From: Serilophus lunatus
Taxonomy: Eukaryota; Chordata; Aves; Passeriformes; Eurylaimidae
Direction of reading: 5' to 3'
NCBI GenBank assembly: GCA_013399895.1
Contig: VXBA01002873.1
Span: forward strand, 1,083,717-1,147,716
DNA: 64,000 nucleotides
The notes below the pieces were generated by a model. That model searched no databases and was not told the origin of the DNA. It saw only the letters and a list, made by a program, of their open reading frames with translations. Shown here one piece after another: positions 38,591-52,892 of the stretch. The translations under genes were made by a program, and so were the position numbers. Position 1 is the first letter of the stretch; each line of letters starts with the position of its first letter.

Positions 38591-39240
38591 AGAGGAAGGA
38601 AAAAGGATCTTGGCAAAGCAGACCTATTTGTCTTGACACAGTGGCATATGAGGATTCAGAAAAGATCTTTGAAGAAATAGATAAAGATGTGGAACTAAAT
38701 GAAAAAGAGGATAAAATGCAGCATGGATTTACTATAGATAGCTCATCACTGTCTAACCTCTTAGTTTTTTTTGATGAGAAAGCTGATTTTCAGGCGAAGT
38801 AAATGTGTCAGATTTCTTCTATCTGGAGTTCAGTTTAGCATTGATGTGACAACCTATGAGAAGTTGTAGGGTCAAAGGGAATGAGCATGGGAAGGGTCGG
38901 CAATAGATACTGCTCAGAGGAACTTGCTTATAATCCTGGGCAGAGGAAAGGCAAAAAACCCTATTGAATTGCTTGAGAATTAGTCTTTGGACCAGCTTTG
39001 TACTGTGTTTTTGTTAATGATCTTGGCAGAAATATTAAGAGTGTACTAATAATACTAGCTGGTCACACACATAATCAGAAAGAGGGATCATGAGATGTCA
39101 TACGGAAAGAATGGCATGACCAAAAAGACTAGGGGAACTAGCATGAAATAAAATTGATATTGCAAAATGCAAAGTAGAGAAGTTGAAATTCCACACAAAA
39201 CTTCTTGCTAAGTAAGTAATCATTAGAAAATTGCTGAAAT
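38591..39240 (+). mobile_element. CR1-like LINE relic, 3' piece (reverse transcriptase fragment)
   Basis: The LINE match resumes exactly after the LTR. A frame from about 38591 to 38802 keeps the order of CR1 reverse-transcriptase motifs: a KKGKK-like basic stretch, SRPICLDTVA for the YRPVSLTSV motif, MQHGFTIDSSSLSNL for QHGFTKGKSCLTNL. After a frameshift come FFYLEFSLA for the VVYLDFSKAFD motif (about 38815-38850) and FVNDLGRNIKSVL for FINDLDEGIECTL (about 39010-39050). Stops and frameshifts are frequent, so this is an inactive fossil on the same strand as USH2A. Confidence 0.7.
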
Positions 39241-42200
39241 AGGAAAAGATGGTAATTCCTATCAGTCCATGGTTATGGGGTGAATGATGAGATTTTTCTT
39301 CTTTTTTTCCCTTTTCCCTGCAATATTACTGTAACAACCACTGCCAGCAGGATATTGGATGTGAGTCTTGGGATGGACTGTTGAAAAAAAACACTTGAGG
39401 CAAGATGTCATCAGTTTGAGTAACTTCTTTCTAATAGCTTATGCAACCTTCTTAATATGCAGTATATTGCTGACAAAGCTATTGGCTATTCATTTGTTTG
39501 CTCTTTGTACCCAGTAAACATTAGAGAAAAGAGAAACTTGAAAAGACTTGCTGAGTTAATTTGAGGTGAATTTCCAAGAAAAGTGAATTTTGACATTTTT
39601 TCTGCTTTTCAGTTAATATCACTTACTTTAAAGATGTCTGCCTTTATTTTCTACTGCTTCTGATTTCCAAAAGAAATTATTTTTTCATTTTGCAATTTCA
39701 GTTTTGTTTGTTTTTCTATATTTTTTAATAAGGCCAGAAATTATGAATCCTCTGTCTGTGAAATTAATGCTGTAATTCTAGTTGATTTCAGTTGGTGAGG
39801 ATCAAGTCCTTCAGGCTTCTGAAAGTTTTAGAGTCCTTCTGTGTGGTTCATCTTGATTTAATAATATTTTTCACTGTATATTTTTAGATGTATATAAATA
39901 GAAACTCAGGGTACACAGTGGAGTAAAAGATATATAGCCTTAACTTAAAAGAATCCAATATGCACTGAAGTGAAACCTCAGAAGAACTGATATCTTAAAA
40001 TCTTGACTTTTCAAGAAATAAAAATTTTGAAAGCATAGCAATGCATAATTAACCTCATTATCTCTGCAAAGTGAAACCAATATCAGATTTATGCCACTTA
40101 GTAACAGCAGTGCCATTGTGTGTTTTCTTTTTCATTTTCACTGTTAAGATTCTTTCACTTTCCCTTTGATACTTCAGAATTTATTTAGCCAATTAAGAGG
40201 AGTGGAATTTAAACGTGAATTTGCAGGTACAGCCAAGGCTGCTGAAACAGGAGGTTCTTTGAGAACATGTCAGATTGATGTTTTTGTTTCATATTTAGAG
40301 TCTGCAATTATAAAAATAGTCTTTTTACTAGCCTTTATTTTGCCTGATCATATCTATGTAACTCTGCCATGTTTTGGCAGACTATAGCACATTAAAAGCT
40401 TTAGAAAGTAAGTTTAGAATCTAAATGCAGAGAGGTAACCGTGACTGAATTACTCTCACGGGAGGAAAATGCTCTTAGAGTGCCTATTGAAATCAGCATT
40501 ATCATTTCAATACATGTCAAATATGAGTCATTTCCTAGTTTAGGCAAAATTTCTTTATAAATCTTTAAATCTTCCAGTTCTTTCAAGAAAAGGTTAAAGT
40601 ACTTATGATTTAATGAGACCGCTTTACATCATAACTGTTTGACTATCAAGAGGAAACTTGTCCTTTTCAATTTGTGAAATCCTTTTATTTTTTGCAAAGG
40701 TTTTTGAATACTTTAAAATTTAGTTTAAAAGCAAAGAAGCTGAGACTTAAAAGCAGGGAAGCAAACATTTACTCTATACACTCCCTGTGTATATATGGCT
40801 AAACACAAGGCATTTTAAACTGTGTAGTTCCTAAGTTTAGTGGGGACATAAGACAACAAGAAAGCATTTCAATTTAAGAAATCATTTTGATCTCCTGTGT
40901 GAAGTCTTCACTTACTGTCTATGAGGAGTAGTTTTAGTCCCGAGAAGGGAGGGGAGAATTTGCATCAATTCTACATATTGGAACTTCTTGTCAATTAATT
41001 GCAATTGTGTATTAAAAATGTTTAGGAGGATACAATCTATCCATATGGTGCTATGACCCCACCAGACAGCAGAAATAAAACGTGCTACAGTCTGTAATGT
41101 CTTTGAGTGTCTGTTTAGAGAACTGTTCACAGACACAGTGAGATATTCTCTCTTGGCAACTGGTACATCATCTATTCTGCTACATTTGCTGACCATTCAG
41201 GTACCCCTGCTGAACTTGCAGCCTCCGGGTTCTTTGAGATTAATACAAATTTTTTTTTTATTTTTTTTTTTTTTTTGTGCTGAGTCCAGAAGTCCTGCTG
41301 CGGTTCTTACCTCTTTTCCTCCTGTTCCATGGGTACTAGGATGCTGTTTGTCTTGATTTGAAAGCTCTGTTGTTTTAACTTCAGCTTCTTGGGAAACTGG
41401 GATATTTCCTAGATGCCTCTATCTACTCTTCACTCATACCATCTTTTAAATTATTCCTTTCTTTCCTGAATATGAGTTTGAATATATTTGCAGATTTAAA
41501 TTTATAGTCTAAGGGATGCCTGGGAATACAAGACAGGGAACTTCCTCTGTGCCAAGATTTTAATTTCAGAGAATGGCAAAAATGCAGGTTTTGTCAATGC
41601 CATCTTGACTACATTCTGGAAATTGCGAATCTTTTTTTTCTGTTGCAATTGCAAATCCCACTGAAGTCTGCTCAGACTCCTTTGTACATGATAGGAATGG
41701 AACTAAGCTTTTGTATTGCCGGTGTTGAGAGGAGGTAGTGTTGAGTGGTTTGCAGAAGCTATGCCTCATTCGTCTGGAGAGTTTCAGACAAAATTAGAAA
41801 ACTGCAATTTTCACTCTGTTTTACAAGCACTTTGTTTCCTTATACAAAAATATGTTGTAGACAATTAAATTCTGTTTTTAATAATAGAAGCACTATGTGA
41901 AGAATGATTTGCCTTGGTTTTTTTCCCCAGTCTCAAATCTTGAAGTGTCATGCAGTTTTTAGGATTGTGTTTTTGGCATCTGGTGCACTTTGGGTTTTTT
42001 TAGTTAAATTTTAATTTTTTTTATGAAATTGAGTAAAATGGTGATAAATAATGGCTTGTGCTATTCCAGAAGGGTGGGTGAGCCTGGGATGGTGTTGGTA
42101 TTTAGTTAGGGAATAACTTTTGAGTTTTCCTAGGCGTAGCATAACTTTTTTTTTAGGATAACTAATATCTGGGAATCAAAACTTCTAGTGACCATTGTAA

Positions 42201-45200
42201 TATGCAATACATCTGTTTCTTTTCATGTGTAGTTAAAGTACACCAAATATGACTTGAAGTATATATTTTTTAAAAAATTAATTGTTATTTAAGATTGTGG
42301 TGGCATATTAATCTAAAAGGTGTGTCAAACTAAATGGAAGTAGCTTGCTCATTTCTTAGAGGAGAATGTTTTGAAACATGTTCTTTGTGTTCAAACACAG
42401 TATTAAGAATAATAGTAAAAAATACATAACTGGACTTACACACAGATCTTTCAGTTCTTCTTTTTTAGTAACATCCTGTGAATTAAGGTGATCATTAGAA
42501 TCAACTATTTTCAGAATGCTAGAAATATGGAATCCTACTGGGAGATACATAAACAAAAAAATTGTTTAAACTAAGTAGCCCTTAGTTCTGAACTAATCTC
42601 TTACATGTATTTGAGTGGGCTTCTAGATTTGCTTCTTTTCTGGGGGGAGACCAAGCTCAAAGTTGTACAGTGGAGTATCACTGTGTAGATTGCACCGTTT
42701 GCAATGCGGGCAGAAGGTCCTCCAGCAGGTGGTTCCTGGCACAAGGTACACTGTATGAGCAGAAAACTGACAACTGGTTTCAACATCTTTGCTGGAAAAG
42801 ATGGATCACAGATATTGTGAACCCTTGTCCTTCCCTCTTTGTAATATTCTATTGCTAAGTAAATGTTTGCATGAAGTACTTGAAATGTCTTTTAAGCTAG
42901 ATCACGAGATACTCAAAACTTCATGAATACAGTCAAATAGAGCTTTTCTTGGATTTTTGTTTTGGTTTGATTTGCTTCTTTGCAAAAGATGAAACTTTCA
43001 GGTTATCCTTTATGCAACCTCCGTTATTTGTGTGTGAACTCCCTCACTTCTACCTTGTGTTAATATTTGCATGCAGCAAATGGAGGGTGACATAAATGAC
43101 ATATGTAGGTCTCATACAACACAAAATGTATGTGTGCTGGTGGCAGTCCACAGGAGGTGTCTTACGGTAAGGCTTCACATGTGTCATCTTCTCATGGAAA
43201 AGAAGAATACTTCCTGGCACTGAACAACACATCAGTTTGGCTGAAAGGTAGAAAGTTTTGGGATGAAAGAGCGGGAGGAACATCTCCTGTCCATGTATCT
43301 CGTTCCAATGCCTCAGCTCAATAATGCTAAAATTTTTGCATCATTTAAGGACTGCTCTGTCATTTGGACTGTCTGTCTAGATAGTCTGTCTTGGAATATG
43401 AAAGAAGAGTAGATGCACAGGCAGAGCTTTCTTTTATGTGTATCACTGACCTGTTTTCTGACAATCAGTGGTTGTGAAGCTTCTTAAGCTAGATTGTATT
43501 GAATAGCCACTGATTGACCTGTTTTTTGTTTAATAGTCTAGTTCATTTTCTTAATTTATATATCAGCATGTATATAATTTATATTTTGGCATTGCACTCT
43601 TGTGGCAATGATTTCCTCATACAGAATTATGGCTGGCTGAAAGTGTTCTTTAATTTAAATCTGCTGTCTGAAAGTTTCTTTTTGCCAGTTTTTGTCAGTT
43701 TCTTTCTATTTGTCATTCTTACTTTGGTTATAGAACTTGATCACGTGTTTTAATTGTTTATAAATGAGATCTCTCCTTATATTGAAGCCATTCTGCAGTT
43801 TATTCATCCTCATCAATCTTTTCTGAAACTTTTGGGGTTATATAGTAAGGTCAGAACTCCACTTATTCTTCCAGGGACTAAGTTTCTGAATAATAAACTT
43901 TTATGTTTTTATTTTTAATTTCTTTGCCAATAAGGAAAATCTAGGAAATAAGGAATGTAATGAAATTTTTAGTTTCTTTGCCCATTAGTGATTGACTCTC
44001 TACAGTAACTGCAAGACTACTTGGAGCAGTGACTGTTCAGAATTTGGTATTATGTTTACAAGGCTAAGAATATTTTTCTCTTGTCTTCTTTTGTGTGGTT
44101 AACATATTTAATCTGTTACTTTATTGTCTGTTCCTTAACAATTTTGAGATCCTTTGTAACTGAAGTAAACATTGACTTTTACTGTCTGGGTGCATTTGCT
44201 CTATCCTTTTTCATCTCACTAGCCACTGTTTTCAAGCCTATACAAAATGTTAAATAGCAGAGATTGTTGGAGTTACTGATAAAATACTGTCAGTGTGAAA
44301 CCTTTCTAGAAAACCAGTGTATTATACTGGTTGGTTCTTCTTTATCCACATGCATCTTTACTTCAAAGAATTCAAATTGGATCTTGATTTCTTTCCTCAA
44401 AAATCATGTTGTCTTTTCCAGTGTACAGTATTAATCCATCTGCTTTGCCAACCAATTCACCAAGTAACAGATTTCATTTGATGGATTCTCAGAAGAAATG
44501 GTCCAAGACCTGGTCATGCATCATGTCTATAATTTTAATTTCCACATTGTTCTTTGCTCTGTGCAGGGTTAATTGAAAATAGGTTTGGGTTTTTTGTGTC
44601 TGCTGCTTTTCTGATTTTCCATTGAATCTGAATGTGCTCTTTTTATTTTAAAAAATATACTGTAATACCAACTTCTGTAATATGTTTTAATACTCATTTA
44701 CTTTTTCAAAAATTGAACTTTATTTAAGGCTTAGCAACCCTTTTTCAGTGGTATGATCTATATAATTCCTGACATTCAGGTTCAAACATCTTAGGCTTTA
44801 TTTTTCAAAGACAGGCATATTGTCACAATCTACATGCATACTTAGTTAGGACATTTCTGGTTTAGACACGTTATTTTTTCCCCTCAACCTTTGTTTTCTT
44901 TCCTAACTTGATATACAAATAAACTGGCTCTATTGGGGCACAGGAGCAGCTGACCCTTCTTTGAGTCTATCTGTTCCTGGAAAGTGTCTCAATTATTAAT
45001 TGACCTAAATCTTTTTCTCCGTGCAATGTTTGTGTGCCGAATCATACAGCCTTGCTTGTCTGACCCGTTGTGATACCGACAGCATTTCAGAGAATGGCAT
45101 TGGCTTTTGACTTCTGCCTCCTGAATAAAAACCAAAATACTTTGCTCCTGAACCCGTCTTCTATCCTTTCTGGTGGTGTTAGGTGTATCCTTGCTGTTGA

Positions 45201-47899
45201 TTGTAGATGGCCTCGTGAGGTTCATACTCATTTCACCTGTAAGCAAATTATCGTGTGATATTCAGTGGCAGCATAGAACAAACCATTAATATTGCTCCTA
45301 ACCTGACTTTCAGAGCTGCAAACTTCTGTTTCTTTCCACTAAAATTATTACCCTTGAAGATAAGTAGTATGGCAAAGAGATAATAGCTTCATTATGTTAT
45401 TCAGCAGTAGTCAGAAATATAGGCCTTTCTAGCTTGATGATCATGTCCCATGGGACTTCCGTGGTTCTTGGAATTAGGACTGGTCAAAATAAAAAGCCTG
45501 TCATCTCTCTGAGCTTCTCTAGGTGGCCTGCTTGAGTCTTGATACTCTGAGGCAGATACTCTGTTTCTTCAAGCTACTGCTTTCTTGTGCAGTACGCATG
45601 TACCTCTTTTGTGGAAGTCAGATAATTATGCATGTAGCGAGTTGGTTTGCAACTCTTCTGCTGGACTTCTGAGTGCATTTTATTGAGTTTGAAAAGTCTA
45701 TCATTTCCTTATATTGTGTTTGTTGACATCCTCATCTATGCCAGTTGTCTCCCTGGCCTTTCTATGCCTTAACTTGAGGCTGGTACAATAAAGAGCACAG
45801 GACAATACTATGAACTCTGCAAGCAGCCTCCCGTGCTCCTCTCCTGGCCCATCTCTAGCAAAATGTCATTGAGGGATCTTCTGCATAAATGATTTAATTT
45901 AGCTTTTTTTTTCCAAAAATAAGCTACCAACAATAAGCTACCAAAACACTGTCCTCAAAGCCAGCTTTGATCTATGTTCAATTAACAGCACAGTTTGGAT
46001 CTGCGGCAAAGCTTGGCTGGTAAGATGCTTAGTAACTCTGGAGAAAAGCAGTTATTATCAAAAAATGAAAATTGAAGCTTACAGTGAATTGTCATCAAAA
46101 AGAGTGTTGGAGAGTTACAATAAAAAGGAATAGTTGAATGACCATTCCTAAAGGAATGACTTTGTGATGGAGGGAAGAAAGCAGGGCACAGAGGAGGAGG
46201 GAAAGGCCTGAAGTAAGGTTGTGGGGAGGAATATAACAGGAATCAAAGGCAGAATTTTGTGGCTTCTTGACCATGAAAAGAAGCTAAGCCTTGAAAGAAA
46301 AGATGAGACTTTATTTGCGAAAATCCCTTAACTGGATACATGGAACTTTTGTGGCAAGGCATTCAGAGGGCAAGTATAATTGCTTTCTTCTTATGTAAAT
46401 TATCCCCCCAAAAAGACAGAGGGATGGATTTTCAACCCATCAATCCCAGCAGAGCTGTTCTGTTGTTGTCGAGCCAATGTATTCTTGCATTAAATTTGGA
46501 AATGACTTACAAGTCCTAGTACTGAGTGATTCAAACTGATGCAAAATTCTTCAGGTATAATCAGTCCAAAAGACCAGAATTTAGTATTCAGCTGATAACA
46601 TAATACAGGGCTCATAATTGTATATTGGTAAGAGCTCCCCCTTTCATTTGTGTGAGTATCTGTTTATTGTTTGACTAGTGAAGCACAGAGACCTTATTCA
46701 GAGGGGACGTTTCATTTGGTATCACATCTCATCGTTAATTTACATGATTACCAGTAGTTTATGAAAATTCTGAATCAGTGCTTGTGCTGTATTTTAAATG
46801 GAGGAAGCAGAGAGAAATGGGCAATGTTATAAGATTATCTAAAATGTATTTTTAGACCTTTTGTTTCAATTAATTTTGGCAAGTCTGTGTAACTTTCAGC
46901 TACTAAAAAGCAGCTTGTTGAAACCTTAATACATGTCTCCTTTCATGTTACTATAGTGATGATCATTTGTTGGATCTGATTTGTTCTGTGACTTGGAAAG
47001 CAATTGTTCTCCATGTGTTTTCAGATCTGATGACTACAATCCTCTTGGTTTTTTATTTGAAACTCATTTACAACACAGGAGTCACTTCTTAAAGCTTTCC
47101 ATGTAAAAAGAATGGAGACTGATCAATGTTAAAATAGTAGTTCTAGCAACACTTATTTGTTAATTAATTTCTAACAGAATCTGCTAGAAATCTGTTGCAA
47201 TTTTGAGCTCTTGGCTTCTCTTTGCACTCCCCTTCCCAGGTATGTTTATTCAGTCCTGAGGCATCAGTAATAGATTGATACAGCTCTACTGACGCTGGCA
47301 ATAGAGAATATTCCTCACTGGTATAGTACCAGCTACGGTAAAGTGGAAAGCTGTAGTTAACAATTTTAATACTACTTCATACTACTGAAGTACATTTGAA
47401 CTACTGTTGAACAAAAGATTAAGTGAAAATTGCCAATCTAAAATTAGAATGCATAGTCTGTGGCAAAAGGATCACTAATTTCTGATTCAACTGTTCATTT
47501 TAAAACAATGTTTACTTTTTAAAATATTAATTCTTTTGAAATACAGACCATTTCAAAAGCTGACTCTTTTCACATCAATCTCTTTGTCTTCAGCCTGGTT
47601 TTTCAGATAATTGAGTGTGGATTTTAATACAGTACTAAAATTACTCTATCCAAAAAATTAACAATATACATGTTTCTTATTTTGGATCCTTCTGCTTTCT
47701 GCCACTTACGTTTTTGCATCTTGAAGACTTTGTTCATGAAATAGCTGTTAGTTTTTGTTAAGCCTATAAACTGCCTTATGCATCAATCTGCATTCCAGTT
47801 GCTTTCTGATTTTGCTGTTTGGGGTCAAATTTCTATTAATACATAGCTTTATCTTGAATGGAGTTAATTGCTTCCAAGAGCACTCTGGGGTTCCGTGTC

Positions 47900-47970
47900 C
47901 TTTGCCCCGCCCTACCTTGCCCCTACCCACTCTCTCCCCCTTTTTTTTTTTTTTTTTTCTTTCCTTAAAT
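47900..47970. repeat. C-rich tract followed by T18
   Basis: CCCC-containing pyrimidine sequence runs directly into 18 consecutive T (47941-47958) and then CTTTCC. It could be a polypyrimidine simple repeat or the complement of an A-rich tail, but no retroposed body is recognisable beside it. Confidence 0.6.
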
Positions 47971-50199
47971 TTATGTTGGTCTTCAGGGAATTCACACTGA
48001 ACTAGTGGATATACACACAAAAAGAAAGACTTGGTTTGAAGGAAAACCATTTCCCACTGAGAAGGGATTAACATTGTAGGAGATAGTGAAAAAGAAAAGT
48101 AAAGGAGAAGAAAAAGAGAAAAGCTAAATATCTTTTATACAAATGCTAGGAGCATATGTAATAAGACTGCTGAATTGGAGTGACGTGTTTTCAAGGATAA
48201 GAAAGATATTATTGGAATAAGAGAGACAACCAAGAAAATGAAGGGGGATTTAAAATGCCAAGATACACAGTTTCAGTGAAGGGAGAGTTAATACAAAGCT
48301 GGAAGAGATGTAACAATATCGCTGAGGGATGATACTTCATCTGCAGTAGGAAGCAGTCCTGCTCTCACCCCCGCTCGCTTTTTGGTTTTGTTTTTGTTTG
48401 TTTTTTCTGTTTTTTACACCAGGTACAGTGATTGACATGCAAGGTAAGGGCAGTTTAATGTAGTTGTGATTCTTGGCTGTTGCACTAGAGTTGCAGGTGA
48501 TCAGAAAAAAAAAGCCCAAGCAATAAAAATATTTAAGACTTACAGTGGTCCCCAAGAAAACCAGAACTAACTTTGATTTGAAGAATGCTGGGGTATTGAG
48601 GAGGAGACAGTAGGGAGAGAGATTGTCAGAGATCAGTTATGATATTGACTGTGTTAGAGCTACAAATGAGAGCATGTTTCCACTATTGCTGTGAGGTTGC
48701 TGCCTTTATATTCCTAATGAAACAGTATAGAATATTGTCACTGTTACGGAAAGATTGTGAATGTAAATCTGTATATGGAGATAAGAAACACAATCAAATG
48801 AACAAAAATCATGACATTTGAAATGGTTGTGGGTTGGGGGTATCTGCTCTATGGAAGAAGCAGCCCTAAAGTTATTGATTTTAGCAAAGCTAACTTTGAA
48901 GGAAAGCAAAATGCTCCTGGGGTTTTTGCCTGCAATCCTGTGATGAATGGGAAATCCACTCCACACAAGTAGAGAGTACATAGTGTATAAAACACGAGAG
49001 AGGCTGCAATTAAAATTCATCCCAGTTAAGTCAAGAAAAGGAAAGGCCGATATGGGCCTGAGGCAAAAGAAGGAAAGGCAAAGAGACAACTTGCCCCTCC
49101 CGACCTTATGCTTTTTCCTTCCCCTTTGCTGTTCTTTACCATTTCTTCTACTGTCCCTTTATCCTCTCCAGCCCTTCTGTTTTAAGACAGTTCTGTCACT
49201 GTGGTCCCCTGATGAGGTTTCTTCCTCAAGCCTCTTGTTTTTTTTGACACTGGATTTCTGAGAGTGTGGGCATCACTGTTCAGAATGTTCATAACATGGA
49301 GATGAGTCTTTTTCCCCTCTTTTCCCCAAAAACATTTACACTGTGCAACCTGTTAAACATGGTTGCAGGCTCTATGTGGTAATCGTATTTCTACTTTCCC
49401 TGTTTGTGAATCTGGCATGATTTCTATTCACTTTTTGAAAGGGAGGAGATAAAGCTGGGGAGGGCAGGTAAGGGTGTATGTAACATCCCATGTAGGCAGT
49501 GTGGATGTATGAAAATTTTTAGAAAAAGATACTGGGCTGTTTTGGAAAATCTACCCCTGAAATGGCAGGAGTTCTCTGAGAGATAAGGGCAAAACAAGCA
49601 TGTAAATGGTTGCAGGTGGTATTCCTTTCTTTTGTGCAAAGTTAGGACACAAATTGCGTCTTCTTTTGGGACCCAGTATGCAAATTGCTTTAGTGTCCAA
49701 CCTCCCGCATACACACATTATCAGACATTTTGTTTCAAAGTATAAAGAAAAGATATGAGGAAGAAAGGAAATGTAGGATAGTTGAAGTCTGAATCTGGGC
49801 AGGTATAAAATGACATTGCTGAAGCTGGAGCCAATCTATGGTAGCTGAAGATCTGTCCCTTAACTAATGCAAACAGTTTGAACAAATTTTGATCTGGCGT
49901 TTCATTTTTAAAAGGTGAACAAAGATGATACTGGCAAAAGTGGATTTTAGAGGGAGATTTAATGAAACACTGATGGTAGACTGAGTGGTCTCTTTCTGTC
50001 ATTCAATGTGTATGCTCTCTTTTTTCTTTTTAAAAATTCCAGTGATTTGTTAGTTGCAGAAATTTGCAAATAGGCAGAGAGGATGACCATGTGGTCTTAT
50101 GGCATCCAGCTGATGACCTGTTTCTGAAGATGGTATGAGGGATCATAAAGTTTAGTTCCATGTGTATTGTGATGATAGTTGCATCTATATTTAAAGCTT

Positions 50200-50590
50200 T
50201 CTGTCACTGAAGCACTCTTGGTGTTGTCAGATGTCTATTGGACTGGATGAGCTGCAACTTCTTGCAATTGAATGTCAATAAGACCAAAGCAATTTTGGTT
50301 GATTCATAGCACCAGCTTAAGCATATTCACTTGCACAGATTACATTTGACAGATAGTTACCTTCAGCTGAACTCTGTGGTTAGAAGCCTTGGTATATTCT
50401 TGACAGTGAGCTTAGAGCTGATGCCTTATGTTTATTTCATATCCTGTTTTTGCCTTCCTAATACTGCATGTGTATGTCTACATTTAAATAAATTCACAGC
50501 TGAAGTACTAGTCACTCCACTTGTTATCTCTGGACAGAATGTTGTGATGAGTCAATTTCAGTATTTAAAAAATGGTAGTTTTTTCTCTGT
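50200..50590 (+). mobile_element. LINE2 (L2)-like reverse transcriptase fragment
   Basis: In the frame beginning at 50241 the translation reads DWMSCNFLQLNVNKTKAILV, close to the L2-clade motif WMxxNxLxLNxxKTExLLxG that follows the catalytic part of the reverse transcriptase. Farther on (about 50370-50590, another frame) come NSVVRSLGIFLTVSLEL and a segment ending LVTPLVISGQN. These correspond to the SSVRNLGVxxDxxLSF and ETLVHAFVxSRLDYCN regions. The order and spacing of both blocks support an ancient L2 copy rather than CR1, whose equivalent motif differs. It is inactivated by frameshifts and stops. Confidence 0.6.
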
Positions 50591-51971
50591 TTAGGTAGTT
50601 TTAATTTCAAAAGCTATCTAATAAAGACTTTTTTTAATTGGGTGTTCCTGGAAAAGCATCTGTCAAAGTCTAACAAAAAGAATATACAAAAGAAAGAAGT
50701 AGAGGATACAAGCAAAGATGAAAAAGTATGTTTGCTTGTTGAGTGTTTTTCTGGTATTCTACCAGTTTTCTGGCCTGCAGGGAAATATAGTCAACACAGG
50801 TGTTCTTGCTCTATTATGTTATTGAAAATTAAATTCCCCTGGATTCTGCAACAGGATTGTGCACAGTATCATCAAATACTGATGTGTGTTAGCATCCCCT
50901 ATAAATTTTATAAAGAAAGGCATCTTTCCATATCATTTCTCATAATGGTTCTTAAAGAGTCTGGGTTAATATACAGTTTCATTCACTGATTTGGTTAGTT
51001 GATCCTATTTATGATGAACTTACATATATTTAAACTTCATTTGGAGCATAGTGAAGGATTAAACTTTTGAATTCTTTCAAACCATTCCTGTGTGGGTTCT
51101 TAGCTTAAAGCAGCATCCTGATTTTGAAGAAAAACTCAATGATTTAATGCCAAATACCTTGTGCATATGCAGTTTCCACTCACAACTGTAATTTCTGTTA
51201 TTGAAGGACAAAGGCTATTTTTCGATAGAGCTTAAGGAGGTTCTGAAAAGGAGATTTTGGAGTTTTGACTTCCTTCTCTCAATGAAGAATAGGGTTACAG
51301 CATCCTTGTGTTTTGATATGAATGAATAAGAAATAAAATAACAAATTAAAACAGTTACAGTTGCAAACTGTCCTGTTCTATTGAGAGGACAGAGTTCACT
51401 TTATAGTTTTGGCAACAGGTGGGTAATGAATCTCTGCCTGGAACTGTGTTGGCAGGGCTTTCTTGCTAAAATGACAGAATAGTTGGAAGTAAAGGAATCT
51501 CCCCTAACCCAGGATGGGAACTTAAGTGCTCTCTTTTTGAAAAATCATAAAAATAAAGTCTCTGACTGTGCTGTTACTTATGTCAGTAGTGGCAATGAAA
51601 AGCCCCAGGCTCTCTTTGTTTTCTTCCTGTGAAATGCTCTTTGTCCTGAAAACCAAAGGTGCATGAAAAGCATCACATTGAAACCTACATAGGAGCCAGT
51701 ATTGCAGCTTGCCTCTATCATCCTCTGCTCTTTTTCCTTCAAGCTTGCAGTTAGGTTGTTTCAAAGGCTTGAAATACAGAAGGGTGGGTAGTAGGGTTGG
51801 GTTTACTTGGAGGTGCAGAGTTCTTACAGCTTGAAAACTTCATTTTTTGTCATGTGAAGGTAGTACATGGTTTGAATATAGAAGCAGAGGAGTTTAGAAA
51901 AGTGTATTAAGTAATTTTATAATAGCAGGTAAAATAGATTTTATTATGTGTGTAGCTTCTTTATCTGCTAC

Positions 51972-52042
51972 TGTATATTATACAATATATATATGTGTGT
52001 ATATTATACAATATATATATATATATACACACTATATATATA
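51972..52042. repeat. AT/TG microsatellite with two imperfect copies
   Basis: Alternating TA/TG sequence with the unit GTATATTATACAATATATAT present twice, followed by (TA)n, ACACAC and (TA)n. It is prone to slippage and to cruciform formation. It lies within USH2A intron 3. Confidence 0.8.
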
Positions 52043-52892
52043 GGCAGACAACCTAAAAATAGCATTGAAGTTTTGAAATTGTGGTGGGATTCTAGCTGAA
52101 GCAGCACCAACTCATAGGCAAATTCATTAGGCAGTTCTTTTGCTGGTACAGACTGTGCCATTTGTCTGTCAAGTGTTATGCAGATAAATTATCTGAGCTG
52201 CCTTGTCCTCCTGGATATTATTCTTTAATTTCCACAACCCTCCCTCTCACAACCCCCCTGTCCCTATTAACATGATTATGAGCATCTTTTTTTGGTCTGT
52301 TTGAGAACAAGTTCCTAGACAAATTCCTCCTGACATATCCTTGTTCTCATATGTTTGCTACATAAATTCATTATCTCTTGCCAAGCTTTAGATCTGCCAA
52401 GTTCCTTCTGTGTTGTCTCAATTTTCATTCCAAATTAAAAAATTAAAATGCAAAGTGCAAAAGACTAAAAGCGAACTCTTTTTATTTTAGGGTTGTAAGC
52501 TTTTTCTCCAAGGAGGGGAGAAATAAAAAAAACAAAACCACGGGAGACTTTGATGTATGTAAGACATCTGCCCAAACATCTCTAGCAATAATGTCATGAC
52601 TACTGTAGTCCTTAGTCTTGAATTATCCATTCAGCTAAGGTTTTAAATTTGGATTAGGCTGCATGTGGTATGTGGTAAGGAGAGATAATCATTATAAGAC
52701 TGTGGGAGCAGGCTGTGCACTCTAGTGCTGGTGAGTAATATGTGGAGTAGGAAGCGGCTGATTGTGGCGTGGAATCCTGACTTATCTGCAGAGATTAAAC
52801 TGTGGGAACTACTGCACCTCTTTATTTTCTAAAGTGGTCATAATGTTGCTGACAGATTATCTGAAGGCATGGGAGGAGCAGAGGAATTTTGG

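Noticed and set aside
38524..38802. 92-codon open frame first considered as a host gene exon
   Set aside because: Its first part is the end of an LTR and the rest follows CR1 reverse-transcriptase motif order, so it is transposon fossil, not a gene.
44989..45258. Open frames on both strands (85 and 62 codons)
   Set aside because: No domain recognised and no splice sites in a sensible position. Lies in the middle of USH2A intron 3.
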